A stretch of DNA of 64,000 nucleotides. Source: Albugo candida. Taxonomy: Eukaryota > Oomycota > Peronosporomycetes > Albuginales. Positions 28,251 to 39,975 of the stretch are shown here, one piece after another; positions within the stretch are counted from its first letter, which is position 1; every line of letters begins with the position of its first letter. The notes under the pieces are model-generated. The model was given only the letters and a program-made list of their open reading frames with translations, was not told the DNA's origin and searched no databases. The stretch is taken from positions 372,001 through 436,000 of the forward strand of contig JBDOQK010000012.1 in assembly GCA_040437565.1 (NCBI GenBank), given 5' to 3'. The position numbers were made by a program, and so were the translations under genes.

Positions 28251-31064
28251 ATGTACAAATTCTGGGTACGCCCACGATTACGAATTCCTGGCGCCACATA
28301 TGCCATTAGGAGATGCATTCCATCATTTGCTGCTACTCATAACCGCACGATTATACATTCGCGAATTAGTTTTTTAAAATTTCGAGCTGAACAGGAAAAT
28401 CACGGTGCTGTATCTAAGACAGGAATCAGTTCTACTCTATTTGACCAAATGAAGCAATTCTTGTCAAATCTGGATCCTGCACAACATGAAACGATGAAGC
28501 GTATTATTGACACGATGCTTCATCATCACGTATATGCCACAATGCGTGGGGAAGAAGCTTCTGTTATGGTCATGGTAACCCATGCCATGCAAGAGTATGA
28601 TTCTGTAATCTCTGTATACCAGTCCCTGCGAGATCATAACGTGCCTCCATCACCGATAACGTTGGAACTCGTATCGGATGCTTGTGCTCGAATAGGAAAG
28701 CATGCCACCGCATTAGAGATTGTGGAGCGGATGCATGATGAAGGCGACACCATGCTTCCACTGGGGAAAATATATGAAAATGCTATTCGAGCGTGCCATC
28801 GAGATGGAAAATGGATCAAATCGATGCATTTGTTTGATGAAATGGCGTCTTATGACCTACAAACCCCACCTGAATTATATGTGGAGTGCCTGACGTTGTG
28901 CACGCAAAACAAAGAACCCAATGCAACTCGGAAATTACTGGCAAAGGTTCAAAATACTTCCTCAAATGAAGAATTGAAAACTTTATTGCTCTCACTGCTC
29001 AAAATTGTGCTGAAAGAAGGAAATCTTGAAAATGCATTTTTATTGATAGATGAGCTGAGGGAGAAGGTCAAATGGCGAATCACAAAAGACATTCTTGCGA
29101 AAATGATGGAAGTTTGCGCAAGCGAGCGCGCTTGGGATCGCGCTGAATCTTTGTTGACTCAATACACAGGAGATTCTTCCTTTGGTCAACCCATTGTATA
29201 CCCGTCCAAGTCGTATACGTCCAATATTCGAGCCATGATGATCGCCATGAAAGACCATCAAATTCCGATGACACTAGACCTTTATAATGCGGCATTACGC
29301 GAGTACGGTCGACATCGATTGGAGAAAGAAGCAATAAAACTTTTCCAAGAGATCATCCAAGCTGGTTTGATACCAAATGAAGTGTCTTATAACGCTGTCA
29401 TGCAATCACTTGATCGAAATATTGGCCAAGTGAAGGTATGGTTTTCGCGCCTAAAGGCACAAAACCACTTGAATCCAACTCGAGACACGTATCTGATTCT
29501 TATGAAAGCTCTCAGTCGAGCCAATTCTTGGCAGGAAGTGATCAATACTTTCGAAGACGTATCTCAGCGACATTCCATTGATAGAGATCATCGCATCATG
29601 TCGATCGTAACGGTGGCGCATGCGCGCTTGCGCAATTATGAAAAATTACTCCAGCTATTTTGTGACATGAAAATGCGAGGATTGGATTTGCCTATTCATT
29701 TGCATGGTGAAGCAATGTTTGCGTATATTTACACGGAGCAATGGCAAAATGCTTTATTGCTATTTCAACACGTAACCGAAAGCGGCCAATTTGACACCAA
29801 TCAGCTGGCTCAATGTGCAATTATGTGGGACGCAGTGATTTTCGCGTGTGTGCGCGGAAAGCAACACAAGCAAATGGAGCGATATTATACCGAAATGACT
29901 CATTATCAGGTGCGTCCCAGTGTAAAAACAGTTATTCAAGTTATCAAACATCTTGATAACGTACAACTTGAATCGATATGGAATATATTTGGAAGTGACT
30001 ACCGACATGTGGGAATTGTAAATGAAACACTGCAGCGCGCAATGGAACACAGCAAGCCTGAGTTTGTGCAGCTTGTGTTGTCTGATGCAGAAGCGATGAG
30101 AGAAGCTGGTTGCATTCATTACAATTCCATGACATACTCATTATTTCTGCGATATTTTGCAATGAAAAATGATGTTGCAAACTTCACAAAGATTTGCAAG
30201 CAAATGAATCAAGACGATAAAGTGACGGTGACGGTCTTTACTTATCGCGCAATCTTGCAACTTATACAAAACTTGGCCAGGGATATTGGGACAGAAGATG
30301 TCACAAAAGATTGGCAGCCCATATTTGATCTGATTGGAGTAGATCCAGGTGAGATAGATGGCACTTTTGAAGGTACTGCAAAACGGGTTTTAATGCATGC
30401 CGAAGATCAAGGATATTTGTGTGACCCAGTTTGCTTGCGGTACTATGTTGGAATGTGTCACAATGTGGAAGACGCAGAAGTGGTACTAAGACAACTTGAA
30501 AATGGCTTTCGGTCCGCAAACTCATTTGTATTGACATCTGCTGTATTGGACGCTATTATAGTGCTGTTTGGAGACTATGATGAGCAGCCAGACCGTATTT
30601 GCGACTTAATGGTGCGGGTTTTTAAAACGCAGTCTTGCACCGAATTGAAATGTTCCGCATTAAGTGCGTTCTGTAGCGTGAATTCGCCTCAGAATGTAGT
30701 GCGATTATTTGAATCGTTATGTAGCAGCCTGGCAAGATCCAATTTATTACAAAAAGATCAAGTCGTTTATTTTATCGCACGTTTGGTGCAACCGGATGCG
30801 CCTTTGGAACAGCTGGATACGTTGCTCCGCATAGCTTCCAAGAGTGACCTTGCACCACTACCGCCATCCTCCGTGGCATTAATCGTGGAAGGGATTGCAG
30901 AGAAACGATTTCGAGAAAATATTTCCCCGAGGGACCAACACTCGCTCATCCGATTGGCTTGTTCAGGTTACACGAATGATCAAATTCGTACATTTCTCAA
31001 AGTTTTAGGAGCGAGTCCAGAATTAAAAGATGTAGTAGCAGTGTTTGAGGAAGAGGATTATTAA
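28251..31064 (+). CDS. Pentatricopeptide-repeat (PPR) protein, probably mitochondrial
   Basis: Single exon of about 937 residues. The N-terminus (MYKFWVRPRLRIPGATYAIR) is basic and hydrophobic without acidic residues, as for mitochondrial import. The body consists of 35-residue helical hairpins, for example YENAIRACHRDGKWIKSMHL, YNAALREYGRHRLEKEAIKL, SYNAVMQSLDRNIGQVKVWF and TYLILMKALSRANSWQEVIN, typical of P-type PPR proteins. Such proteins bind organelle RNA and help its processing, stability or translation. No DYW or endonuclease domain is seen at the C-terminus. The 5' end is close to the assembly gap, so an upstream start inside the gap cannot be excluded. Confidence 0.85.
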   Translation: MYKFWVRPRLRIPGATYAIRRCIPSFAATHNRTIIHSRISFLKFRAEQENHGAVSKTGISSTLFDQMKQFLSNLDPAQHETMKRIIDTMLHHHVYATMRGEEASVMVMVTHAMQEYDSVISVYQSLRDHNVPPSPITLELVSDACARIGKHATALEIVERMHDEGDTMLPLGKIYENAIRACHRDGKWIKSMHLFDEMASYDLQTPPELYVECLTLCTQNKEPNATRKLLAKVQNTSSNEELKTLLLSLLKIVLKEGNLENAFLLIDELREKVKWRITKDILAKMMEVCASERAWDRAESLLTQYTGDSSFGQPIVYPSKSYTSNIRAMMIAMKDHQIPMTLDLYNAALREYGRHRLEKEAIKLFQEIIQAGLIPNEVSYNAVMQSLDRNIGQVKVWFSRLKAQNHLNPTRDTYLILMKALSRANSWQEVINTFEDVSQRHSIDRDHRIMSIVTVAHARLRNYEKLLQLFCDMKMRGLDLPIHLHGEAMFAYIYTEQWQNALLLFQHVTESGQFDTNQLAQCAIMWDAVIFACVRGKQHKQMERYYTEMTHYQVRPSVKTVIQVIKHLDNVQLESIWNIFGSDYRHVGIVNETLQRAMEHSKPEFVQLVLSDAEAMREAGCIHYNSMTYSLFLRYFAMKNDVANFTKICKQMNQDDKVTVTVFTYRAILQLIQNLARDIGTEDVTKDWQPIFDLIGVDPGEIDGTFEGTAKRVLMHAEDQGYLCDPVCLRYYVGMCHNVEDAEVVLRQLENGFRSANSFVLTSAVLDAIIVLFGDYDEQPDRICDLMVRVFKTQSCTELKCSALSAFCSVNSPQNVVRLFESLCSSLARSNLLQKDQVVYFIARLVQPDAPLEQLDTLLRIASKSDLAPLPPSSVALIVEGIAEKRFRENISPRDQHSLIRLACSGYTNDQIRTFLKVLGASPELKDVVAVFEEEDY

Positions 31065-31167
31065 TTTTAACAATGTCAGCTATTTTGATATCGTAAAGGC
31101 GTTTCTTATATTTTTGCCGGATTCAAGTCTGAGGAAAGCATAAAAGTCGACTTGTCCATAAGTGAAA

Positions 31168-32562
31168 ATGGGCTGCACCAACTCGAAACAAGTACGAGCA
31201 CGAGAATAAATCGATTGTATGGACCTCATCTAAATGTCTGTGTAGGAAGGCGTCGTTAACTCGGACCAACTGAATGCGAATGGCGTGGAGAAGAAGCACT
31301 CGACGGAGGCAACAGACACGATAAAGCCTAAACTACGTGATTCAACGGATGAGGGCTCACATGACGGAAAAGCTGCTCAAAGCGCATTCAATCGTTTTGA
31401 CAGCCAGTATGACCTCGGAAAAACGATTGGGTCAGGAACGTTTTCAATTGTTCGTGAAGGTATTCATAAACCAACAAAGCAAAAGTATGCGATCAAATGC
31501 ATCAAGCGCGACGGTCTCACCGTCGAAGACATTGAAGCTCTCACAACAGAAGTAGCCATTTTGAAACAGGTGTGTTTTGTTTGCCAACTTTAGAAACAGC
31601 GCTGACTTCAGTTGCCTTGCAGATGAATCACCCAAACATCATGATTCTATACGACTTTTTTGCCGAAGATAAATATTACTATCTCGTGACCGAATTCATG
31701 GAAGGTGGCGAGCTTTTTGATCGCATTGTCGAGAAGGTATCATTCTATCTTATTGTGGAGGAACATATAAACTTATATTATATCATAGTCATACTATAGC
31801 GAGCGAGAAGCACGCGATCTTGTCAAACTTTTGCTGGAAGCCGTGAAATATTGCCACGATTTTGATATAGTGCATCGCGATCTGAAACCAGAAAATCTAT
31901 TACTCACTAGCAAAGACGACGATGCGTCCATCAAACTGGCCGACTTTGGATTTGCCAAGAAGATTGATGTCGATAGTTACGGGCTGACAACGGCATGTGG
32001 AACGCCAGGCTATGTCGCTCCAGAGATACTGGAAGGTCATCCATACGGAAAAGCAGTCGATATATGGAGTGTTGGTGTGATCACGTATATTCTACTGTGT
32101 GGTTATCCTCCATTCCATGACGAAAACCATAATGCGCTTTTCAAGAAAATCAAACGAGGAAAATTCCAATTTGATTCGCCGTACTGGGATCATGTATCCG
32201 ATGATGCCAAAGATCTAATCACAAAGATGCTGGTTACAAACCCAAATGATCGGTATGCTTGATTTTCACTTGAAACCGGGAGTTTCGATTGACTTTTTTG
32301 TATGCATAGAGAAACAGCATCGCAAGTACTGCAACACAAATGGGTCACAGGAAGCGATGTCGCCACTGTTCAATTGACAAGTGCCTTGGAAGAATTACGC
32401 CGATTCAATGCGCGTCGGAAATTCAAGGCTGCTGTCAGCACCGTTCAGGCAACTATCTCGCTTTCCCGAAACTTTTCTAATCGGTCAGCAAATGCAGCGG
32501 AGATTGAGACGAACAAGGTCGAAAATGTTAATGCTGAAATCGAAGCAAGCGGAAAAGAATGA
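31168..32562 (+). CDS. Ca2+/calmodulin-dependent protein kinase (CaMK1-like) with N-terminal lipidation motif
   Basis: Five exons: 31168-31191, 31246-31569, 31623-31736, 31789-32252 and 32310-32562. The tiny first exon encodes MGCTNSKQ, a myristoylation plus palmitoylation type start, so the kinase is probably tethered to membrane. Kinase landmarks are all intact: GSGTFSIV glycine loop, YAIKCIK lysine, HRDLKPEN catalytic loop, DFGFAKK, GTPGYVAPEIL, DIWSVGVITYILLCGYPPF. After the kinase core a basic amphipathic segment (ELRRFNARRKFKAAVSTVQA) fits an autoinhibitory/calmodulin-binding helix. Activity should therefore depend on Ca2+/calmodulin. The order and length fit CaMK1 of other eukaryotes, apart from the lipidated start. 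Confidence 0.92.
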
Positions 32563-32661
32563 ATGTGCTGACAATGATACTTTATATCTTAACAGATAGG
32601 GCTAGTGCACGATAACTTGTTAGGTTCTTTTCAACAGATATTCCTAAAATAACATTGGATC

Positions 32662-33562
32662 ATGGAGTATGAGCAATTGTTGCGTCAACGACAACATCAG
32701 CTGAGAATATTACAAATCTTCCCACCCCATTTGGATGATGGTGAGCTTTCGCACAAAGAATGGACATATTTCGCACTTGAAATCGCGCGAATTGGCGTTA
32801 TTCTCATTGCGCCTTGTTGCGTGTTATATCATCTTGAGGTTATAAGACTCGACTCGGTTCTATGTAACATCACTGTTGCGCTCTGTATTATGCAGCTGTT
32901 CATTTCAGCGGTAGATGTCACCACTGGAGTTGCTACAACTCTAGATCACATTTCGCATTTTAGAATCGTCATTTCATATTATACCCTGAAGGCAGAACAA
33001 AAAGGCTGCAATATTGGCATCAGGTGAGATGTTGACGCAATTTCAAGTTGATTTACGCATTGATAACTGTTATGTAAAGCTCGGTATGTCGGATAAATTG
33101 AAAATGCTGGAATTCTACCATCGCGCATCAAGCAAGTTTTTGTGCCGATTTCCAGCGACCGTATCAACGAAAGAAGTTCGAAGATTTTATAGAAAGCAGA
33201 ATGCGATTCTATTCACGCTTTTCGTGGATTTGTATGTCCTTTGCATGGTACTTCTAATCGTCTGTTACTTGAAAATGAAGCCACTTTATATCTGGCTCCT
33301 CTATTTTGCAAGCGTATTGAGTGGTGTGTTGATTGTACATATTGGCAAACGACATTTACTCGAGCTTGATGAGATTCTTATATTGCGGAAAAGCCCAGAG
33401 GTACGAGTTAGAGCATTTCAAAGTTATATCGTGTTGATGATTGTCTACGTAGCTTGCAATCGGCCTCACGCGGCAAGTTTCGGCAAAAGAGAGTTCCGCG
33501 CTGCGAACTTGTGTGTCAAGTTATCACACTGGAGTGATATAAAGTATTTTAATACCTGTTGA
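32662..33562 (+). CDS. Multi-pass membrane protein, unknown function
   Basis: Two exons joined in frame: 32662 to about 32911 (ending LFISA at a GTAGAT donor) and from about 32996 (acceptor GGCAG) NKKAAILASGEMLTQF onward. Hydrophobic segments are IGVILIAPCCVLYHL, CNITVALCIMQLFISA, ILFTLFVDLYVLCMVLLIVC, YIWLLYFASVLSGVLIV and QSYIVLMIVYVAC. A basic-rich loop (STKEVRRFYRKQN) lies between the two membrane pairs. The end at 33562 overlaps the next gene's leader by little and might hide a further intron. I do not recognise the family. Confidence 0.5.
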
Positions 33563-33573
33563 ATATTAATAAA

Positions 33574-34893
33574 ATGAAGCGTTGGTATCGTGCAATTAAT
33601 CCAGTCTGGGAGCAATCGCAGCGTGAGGTCTTTGACAGGACATTCCACAATTCGATAATTCCATCTTCAGAATCATCAGATGCAGATGCTTGGGAAGGTT
33701 TTCTCGCCGCAAAATTTCTTCAAACGGATTTAGCGCTATGTAGCCTTCCTGTCTTGCCTGATGTCACAAGCATGCATAATGATACACTGCAAGGATGCTA
33801 CATTGTCCAGGTATTATCTCTTGCATTATATAAATACGCACAGGATATACATCTATCACATCTATCATTTATACAAGGTTGCCACGATCACCAACATTGG
33901 CGCTAACTACAAACTTCGGACAGAAAACAGCAATTTTCCGAATCGCACGCTCAAAATCGGCTTTACAGATGGGACGCTGATGGCGTATGGATTTGAGTGG
34001 GTCGCCACGCTGTTCCTCACACGCAAAGATTCACATTTTTCTGTAGATATCGGCATCTTCCACAATTCTCAATCAGACTTTCAACGGGAAGTAAAGTGAT
34101 ACTGCGGGATGTGGATATCCGACACGGATTACTACTTTTGACGCCGCAAAATTGCCACATACTCGATATTCATCACACAATTCCATCAATACCGAATGAG
34201 AGCGAACATCGGGTCACCAGTCCATTTCAAGAGACTTCTTCTAGGCGGACTGGAAATGGTCAAAAATCGAACGGAATTACTACCACAAGCTCTGATGAAG
34301 TGTCCAAACAGTGTTTGATGGACTCCTCTGTGAATGTATCGCCACACACGACTCAAAGTGTCGACGGACAAATGCCAAAGTTTTCAAGAAAGCGCTTGCG
34401 ATCAGATGAAATCATTGACGTGGAACCGACCGATGATACCAATAATGATCGTCTCCCTTTTCAATATTTTTCATCGAGAAATCCAATTTACTCGATACAA
34501 ATGACGAAAATGGAGCGGACAGAATATCAAATAAAAGCCTGTATCAAATCGGTAGCAGCATTTGACTTTCAAGATGGTACGTACAAGCTTCATGTTGTCA
34601 TTGAAGATGGAACGTCACCGACCACAGCCCGAGTGGACCCAGCATTTGTTGAGGAGATGATGGGTGTATCTTGCGCGGAATTTACAACAATGTTGGAACA
34701 TGAGCCCCAAGTCGCACATCAATGGGCAGCAAATATGCAATTCGCTTTGATGATTCTGGAAGGAATTATGACATTCCGATTTGAATCGACAGAAAGTGAA
34801 CCAGTGCTCATGTCATGTCGTGCCGTACAGTCAAGTGATTTGGACCAGCTGCTCTGTCGAATCGAGTGCGATCAAAGCGCTTCAAACGGTTGA
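33574..34893 (+). CDS. RMI1: RecQ-mediated genome instability protein 1 (RMI1)
   Basis: OB-fold subunit of the BLM-Topoisomerase III-alpha-RMI dissolvasome that resolves double Holliday junctions. Exons: 33574-33810, 33878-33996 and 34077-34893. Exon 1 begins MKRWYRAINPVWEQSQ. Exons 2 and 3 join as TLKIGFTDGTLMAYGFE then LSTGSKVILRDVDIRHGLLL and TPQNCHILDI; this DUF1767/OB-fold signature (GxK...G.LLL.P.N...L) is diagnostic. A disordered linker follows, then a second conserved domain (YQIKACIKSVAAFDFQDGTY, VVIEDGTSPTTARV, ALMILEGIMTFRFES). Two-OB-fold architecture resembles animal and plant RMI1 rather than the shorter yeast form. It ends 9 bp before the stop of the convergent gene. Confidence 0.85.
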
Positions 34894-34902
34894 TTGTGAG
34901 CC

Positions 34903-37441
34903 TTAAAGCGCTTTCTTTTGCGGTATCAGGACGTTGGCTTCATTGAGCTGCTGTATGATATGTTTGGACAGCTCATTTGAAGAGAAAGCGAGAGCTTTGA
35001 TAGCTCGACGCCGATCGTATGAAATGCCAATTCGATGCAAAAAGCCATTCACCTCATCAAACTCCAGCTACATGAGATGTCAACAGTGGTATCGGAAACA
35101 ATGAATATCGATGATCTACCTCAATTTCTGGCGCTCTGCCGCCCCATTCCGCTTTCTCGACCTCTTTCCAGCGAATTTTCGTGATCTGAACAGAATCAGA
35201 GCACTTTTTTGTTTCTTCCTACAAACGAAAAAGTTGAGATGCAAATCGATCGAAAAAAGTCTCTTTATTTACATCAATGATCTTGCTATGGATAAATGTT
35301 CTCAAATTGGGAACGTGAATTGGCATCCGTTCTTCCAAACTGATTCGAATGATTCCTTTCGATCTGTACGAAAGCCACAGAAGCAGCATCGCGATACAGC
35401 CGATGATACTCGCCCACGTAATCAGGCTAATGAAAAACCATAATCCAGGGTTATTATGAAGCATGGTGGATACGAAATCCTCCATCCACTTTGTGTCCAT
35501 CACCGTCCATTCTCCAGTCAATCGATCAAGCAATCCGAAAGCCAACAAACCGCTACTCAAAACTTGCAAAGCCCACAAATTTGCAGTCAACTCGGAATCA
35601 TTGGCTGCTTCCATACGTCGACTCGACTGCATTCGAGCCAATTTATCCTCATATTGGCGTCGCTTATCCGCACGTAACATACAAAGTTTCTCCAGATTGA
35701 CCAATTCTTTACGAGCTTGAGTTGCTACTATATCGAGGTCTTTCACAGAAAGTTCCAATCGTTCTTTCAAACTTCCCAGTTCCAATCGCTCATACAAATT
35801 CCGTCCTGCTTGCTCAGGTGGCTCCGATGGTATATGCATCCCTTCTAGCGAATCCTTGAGGTACATTGGAACCTCTTCCACCAGCACAATCTCATGGGTG
35901 AATTCGACGCTGCGAAACCAAACGGTCTCGGAACTCTGTGGGTCTTTGGTCGCATTTTCCATCACTTCAGCCTGCATCCTTTTTAGCTCATTGATAAAAC
36001 TGGACGTCCTCCCGAAGAAATTTTGTATGAACAAACGGATGGCTTCCAACTGTACAAAACAGCAGAAAAGAGGCTCATAATGCCGACACTTTGGACCGGC
36101 AATAAAGAGCCCATTAGAGCCCAAAAGGAGCGTATCGTGGTCGGTGATGTCGTAGGCTGCTCGAACATGACCGATGATCTGCTTGAATTCATTCTCAAAG
36201 TCACCTCTGTCCATATATTCTCGTGCCGAAAGATGAGGTCTGATCTGATTCGCGATTATCAGATTCATTTTGTTCCGACTCAGAGCTTGGTCTGAGTATA
36301 TAAATTGCATTATTGCTCGTTGATGATTGGATAAAACAGAATCGAGGATCGTCGATGAATCCATGTGAACGTCGACCAATAGGCGAGATAAATGATCCAA
36401 TGAAACGTGATCGCGTACGTGATTCATAATTGCCTCAATCTGCATTCCATAGAAGCAAGACCCAGTGGCTAGGACACTACATCCGAATGCTTCAATCTGG
36501 AGGATTCCTGCAGCTTCTGGGAAATGGATATCCGCTTCGAAATTCACGTACGATGACGACTGATAATCTAGGACGGTTATGGAGGTCAAACCAGGTCGAA
36601 CCGCAACTCGTGTGTCACTGATATTAATATCGGCAGATGTCGTGAAGAACCCACCTTGAATGCGGTCTATGGATCCTAATGTTGTGTTCAGCTGTACCAT
36701 TTGATTCAGACCAAACGGAACATACTCTGCCACCGAAATAGAAACCGAACCAAGTGCAATGATTTCATCCAATTCGTCCTTGATGGTGGAAGCGCCAATC
36801 GCACATTCATACGCTCGATGTGCATTGCTCAATGTCGGTCTGCCACCATGCCGAAAGTGTTGTGGAATATACGCGCTAGAAACGTATGAGACATCTTCAA
36901 TATCAGTTATCGAAGACTCGCGAGCATTATCGTGCTGGGCATCAACAAGCCAGAACTTGTCGTCTTTCCACTCTACTGTTAGTAACCGGGATGTTCCCGG
37001 AACGTGTACTACTTTATCGACCGACAGCTTATCCAATGTTTCAATCTGATCCAGTTTCCCGGTACCTCGGTTCGATATCTGATAACATGTGACAGGTTCG
37101 GATCTACTCACACTAAGCCTTAAACTATGGAGAAAACCGTTCTCGCATAAATAATCGAGATCCGACGTGCCTTCATGTGAAGTGTTAATGTAATGTCGTT
37201 TATTATCGATCAACTCTGAAGATGGAGCATAATCATAATCCAGTGCTTTTGAAATGATTGCTTCGTACAGAAATACATGCAAAGCTGATTTAGGAATCCA
37301 TTCTTCAGCGTCTGTAGCTTGCAGAGCAGCTTTAGAGTATAACGAGATCAAATACAGCAATCGGGTCTGATTATGAGATAATCGTGCATCCTCGTCGTCT
37401 TCCCCATCGTCACTCGAGTGACGTAATTTGCCGTCAGTCAT
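34903..37441 (-). CDS. Large membrane protein with C-terminal hydrophobic pair, unknown function
   Basis: From ATG 37441 a long exon runs to about 35273. The first frame would stop at TAG 35219, but a GTAAAT donor near 35272 and acceptor TTTGTAG at 35219 skip it, joining KIID to EETKKCSDSVQITKIRWKEV and EKAEWGGRAPEIE; another intron then leads to LEFDEVNGFLHRIGISYDRR and the end at 34903. The N-terminal half is globular with no known motif; a coiled coil (LKERLELSVKDLDIVATQAR) precedes two membrane segments (LWALQVLSSGLLAFGLL, LWFFISLITWASIIGCIAML). It is probably an organelle or endomembrane protein conserved in oomycetes, but I cannot name it. Confidence 0.65.
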
Positions 37442-38163
37442 GCGTCGCTTCGACCAAAATCACACGATGAAGCACTAATAGAAGCCGCACACTCGACACC
37501 TTCATTTTTGCTGAAAGAGCTGTCAAACCATTCCAAACGGACTCAAAAACGCTCGATTGCGTTCAAGTTTAACCGCGTCAAAGAAAAAAAGGGGCGGTTA
37601 AAACGACAGGATAGCTGGCAGCGCGATGACACCGTGTGCAGTTGAGCTAGTATAGCATTGCCACCTATTCCAGCTATCACAAGATCGCTGTAGAATACAA
37701 ACTCGACCGGCATCACTTCATTGTATTTTCACGAGCATACAAAAGCTTCGTGAGAAGGTAGAACACGTGTTTTTTTGGTCACGGTACCCTCTACTTCATC
37801 CTTCTATAAAAAATCAAGACACGTGGACGAGTGTGACTTGATATATCACACTATTTTTGTTGGATTGCGACAAAGTGTCTGGAGTTGGCAGGTGCGATTA
37901 CGCTTTGCAAGGTAGCGATAGGGTTATAGTGTTGCTACTTGCATCTTTAGCTTTCTTGCTTTAAGTATAAAAAGTGATACAGTAGTCCTCGACAGTGGGT
38001 TTCAACAGGTCCTTAGTACCTTCTAAGCTTAATTTATTGCTTGCACCTGGAGCCGCAACCTCATCATTTTCATAAAAGAGAAGAAACAGACAACAGTCTA
38101 CTGTTGATCTACCTAAGCTTACTAGCTTGTACAAACAATAACCAATCATTTCGACAGAATATT
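37442..38163. other. Intergenic region between divergent genes
   Basis: About 720 bp between two divergent genes, presumably holding both promoters. The open frame extends from 38041 without an in-frame stop into the next gene, but its sequence (His, Gln, Asn-rich, then Ser/Leu) looks less coding than what follows ATG 38164. No RNA gene, repeat or element recognised. Confidence 0.35.
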
Positions 38164-39255
38164 ATGGCCAGACCAATCCGTGTTGGTAACAGGATTCCTA
38201 AAGTACTGCCTACGCTCGGCACGCGATCGTTTGCGAAAACCGATGGAACTCATCCACAAGCCTTCCACCCTCTGATAGGATTACTTTTTGTGGTACTCGT
38301 CTCGTTGGCCTTGTACATCCAATATCGATTTTGGATGATCACTTTTGGGCTCGTTGTGATGATTCTCAGTGTTGCTTTTGTGTGGCTGGAACTCTCTGTT
38401 AAGTACACTGGAAATATGATCAGTATCAATCAATGGCAATTGATCCCTCAAAATCTGGTTGAAACACTACTCAAATCTCAACTTTGGCATTCGATTCGTC
38501 GACTCGGAAGTGTGGCCACAAATAAAGCAACAGTCCGATTGAGTAAAAACACTCGAAAAGTACCCAGGATTGGTCGAAATTCGATCTCTCAGAAAAGCAC
38601 TACTTTGTATGGCCGTAAAGGTCGCTATTGCGGATCGCCAAATGAACTCAAAGTTGCCAAGAATAAGGACGTGCGTCCGGTTGAAGCCGCCGATAAAGTC
38701 ACTGCTACGCAATGCGGAACAATCATTGAAAAACGTGGAAATAAAGGAATGCTGATTCCACATAATTTAAGTGCGGACACCATGGCTCAGTATATTTCTC
38801 AATCTTTTGAACCATTCTCAGCAACGAATATGACGAATGCCAGCAATAGACAGAGCTGGATCATACCATTTGCACTCGACAAATCTGTTATCGATGCAGA
38901 TGCAGTCCGAGTCGGCCAAATTGTCGAGTTCTCGATACTGAAAGACTCCAAACTCGGGAACAATACTGCTATCGATGTCCGACCTGTGCGATCTGCAGCC
39001 GATGTGAACGAAGAGATTCTCAAGACCCGAAAAGCTTTGCTGACGTGTAAGCAAGCACGTGAGGAATCATTTGTCAGAGCTATGGAAGGTGTCAAGGTGA
39101 TTTCACCGCGTAATGAACCCGTCATCCATCATTTAGATCTGATCGAGTATGCCGCTAATTTGGACCAGCAAGGAGACCTTTACACAGGGCGTTTGGCTGA
39201 GAAAGAATCTCTGTTTGCGATTTTACGGAAGAAACTATTTGCTCTGAAATTTTGA
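38164..39255 (+). CDS. Two-TM protein with basic tail, unknown function
   Basis: From ATG 38164 the protein is about 363 residues. After a basic N-terminus (MARPIRVGNRIPKV) two adjacent helices follow: PLIGLLFVVLVSLALYIQY and WMITFGLVVMILSVAFVWL. The remainder is soluble, Arg/Lys-rich at first (SRNSISQKS-like RIGRNSISQKSTTLYGRKG), then mixed with SWIIPFALDKSVIDADAVRV. It could be a tethered membrane protein with a cytosolic domain. An earlier ATG at 38041 is possible but gives a poor sequence. No family recognised. Confidence 0.6.
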   Translation: MARPIRVGNRIPKVLPTLGTRSFAKTDGTHPQAFHPLIGLLFVVLVSLALYIQYRFWMITFGLVVMILSVAFVWLELSVKYTGNMISINQWQLIPQNLVETLLKSQLWHSIRRLGSVATNKATVRLSKNTRKVPRIGRNSISQKSTTLYGRKGRYCGSPNELKVAKNKDVRPVEAADKVTATQCGTIIEKRGNKGMLIPHNLSADTMAQYISQSFEPFSATNMTNASNRQSWIIPFALDKSVIDADAVRVGQIVEFSILKDSKLGNNTAIDVRPVRSAADVNEEILKTRKALLTCKQAREESFVRAMEGVKVISPRNEPVIHHLDLIEYAANLDQQGDLYTGRLAEKESLFAILRKKLFALKF

Positions 39256-39284
39256 TAAAATCTCAGCCTTTTTATCTATGAGTT

Positions 39285-39503
39285 TTAGTTACTTGATTTT
39301 AATTGTGACGTAGCAAGTAGTGGTGCTTCCATACAACCCAAACATGTTACTGATCCCTCTTCGTATAAAGGTCCTTGTACCACGTCTGTCTGGGCGACGA
39401 AGATGGTGTTACGCAGAGCTCGTGCTTTTGTGTTGGTGGTGGGAGCGACCACAAAATATGGTTTGATGCTAGCGAGACCTAGCAACTGTGACTGTATGCG
39501 CAT
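39285..39503 (-). CDS. Possible small protein or 3' exon, unknown
   Basis: A 72-codon frame from ATG 39503 reads SIKPYFVVAPTTNTKARALR and TDVVQGPLYEEGSVTCLG. Codon usage looks acceptable and an overlapping frame upstream (MYRITVIYTKPASKTG) might be an alternative first part. It is convergent with the gene ending at 39255. Nothing in it is recognised, and it could be a chance frame. Confidence 0.25.
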   Translation of the reverse strand: MRIQSQLLGLASIKPYFVVAPTTNTKARALRNTIFVAQTDVVQGPLYEEGSVTCLGCMEAPLLATSQLKSSN

Positions 39504-39975
39504 GACCCGTTTTTGACGCAGGTTTAGTGTAGATCACTGTGATGCGATACATTGGGGCAATCTGTTTTTCATAGTATAGGAATCACGAATCACTCGAGAG
39601 TAAAATACGTGCGGATTAAGGCCACCACTCTGTACGCCTCATCACTATAGTGGACGCTTTGATTCAATCAGTATACGAATTTACAAACGTTCCCATTATC
39701 GACTCTCGTGCATTTTTGCATAGGATGCTATTGGAATATCTGCTTAGTTTCTCTATAGAAACGTAGTATCGATTTGGAGCACGATGCCTTCCGATACNNN
39801 NNNNNNNNNNNNNNNNNNNNNNNNNNNNNNNNNNNNNNNNNNNNNNNNNNNNNNNNNNNNNNNNNNNNNNNNNNNNNNNNNNNNNNNNNNNNNNNNNCTC
39901 AAATCGTATACTATACATGACAAACTACCATTTCCTTTTCAACACTAGACCCAGCAACCGAATCGTTTGAACAAA
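39504..39975. other. Intergenic stretch with a 100-N gap
   Basis: This stretch includes 100 N at 39798-39897 without an overlap between flanks. It presumably carries the VPS39 promoter. No other feature seen. Confidence 0.35.

Noticed and set aside
38041-38163. Upstream start for the two-TM protein at 38041
   Set aside because: The extra 41 residues look non-coding (His/Gln/Asn then Ser/Leu rich); ATG 38164 gives a normal N-terminus.
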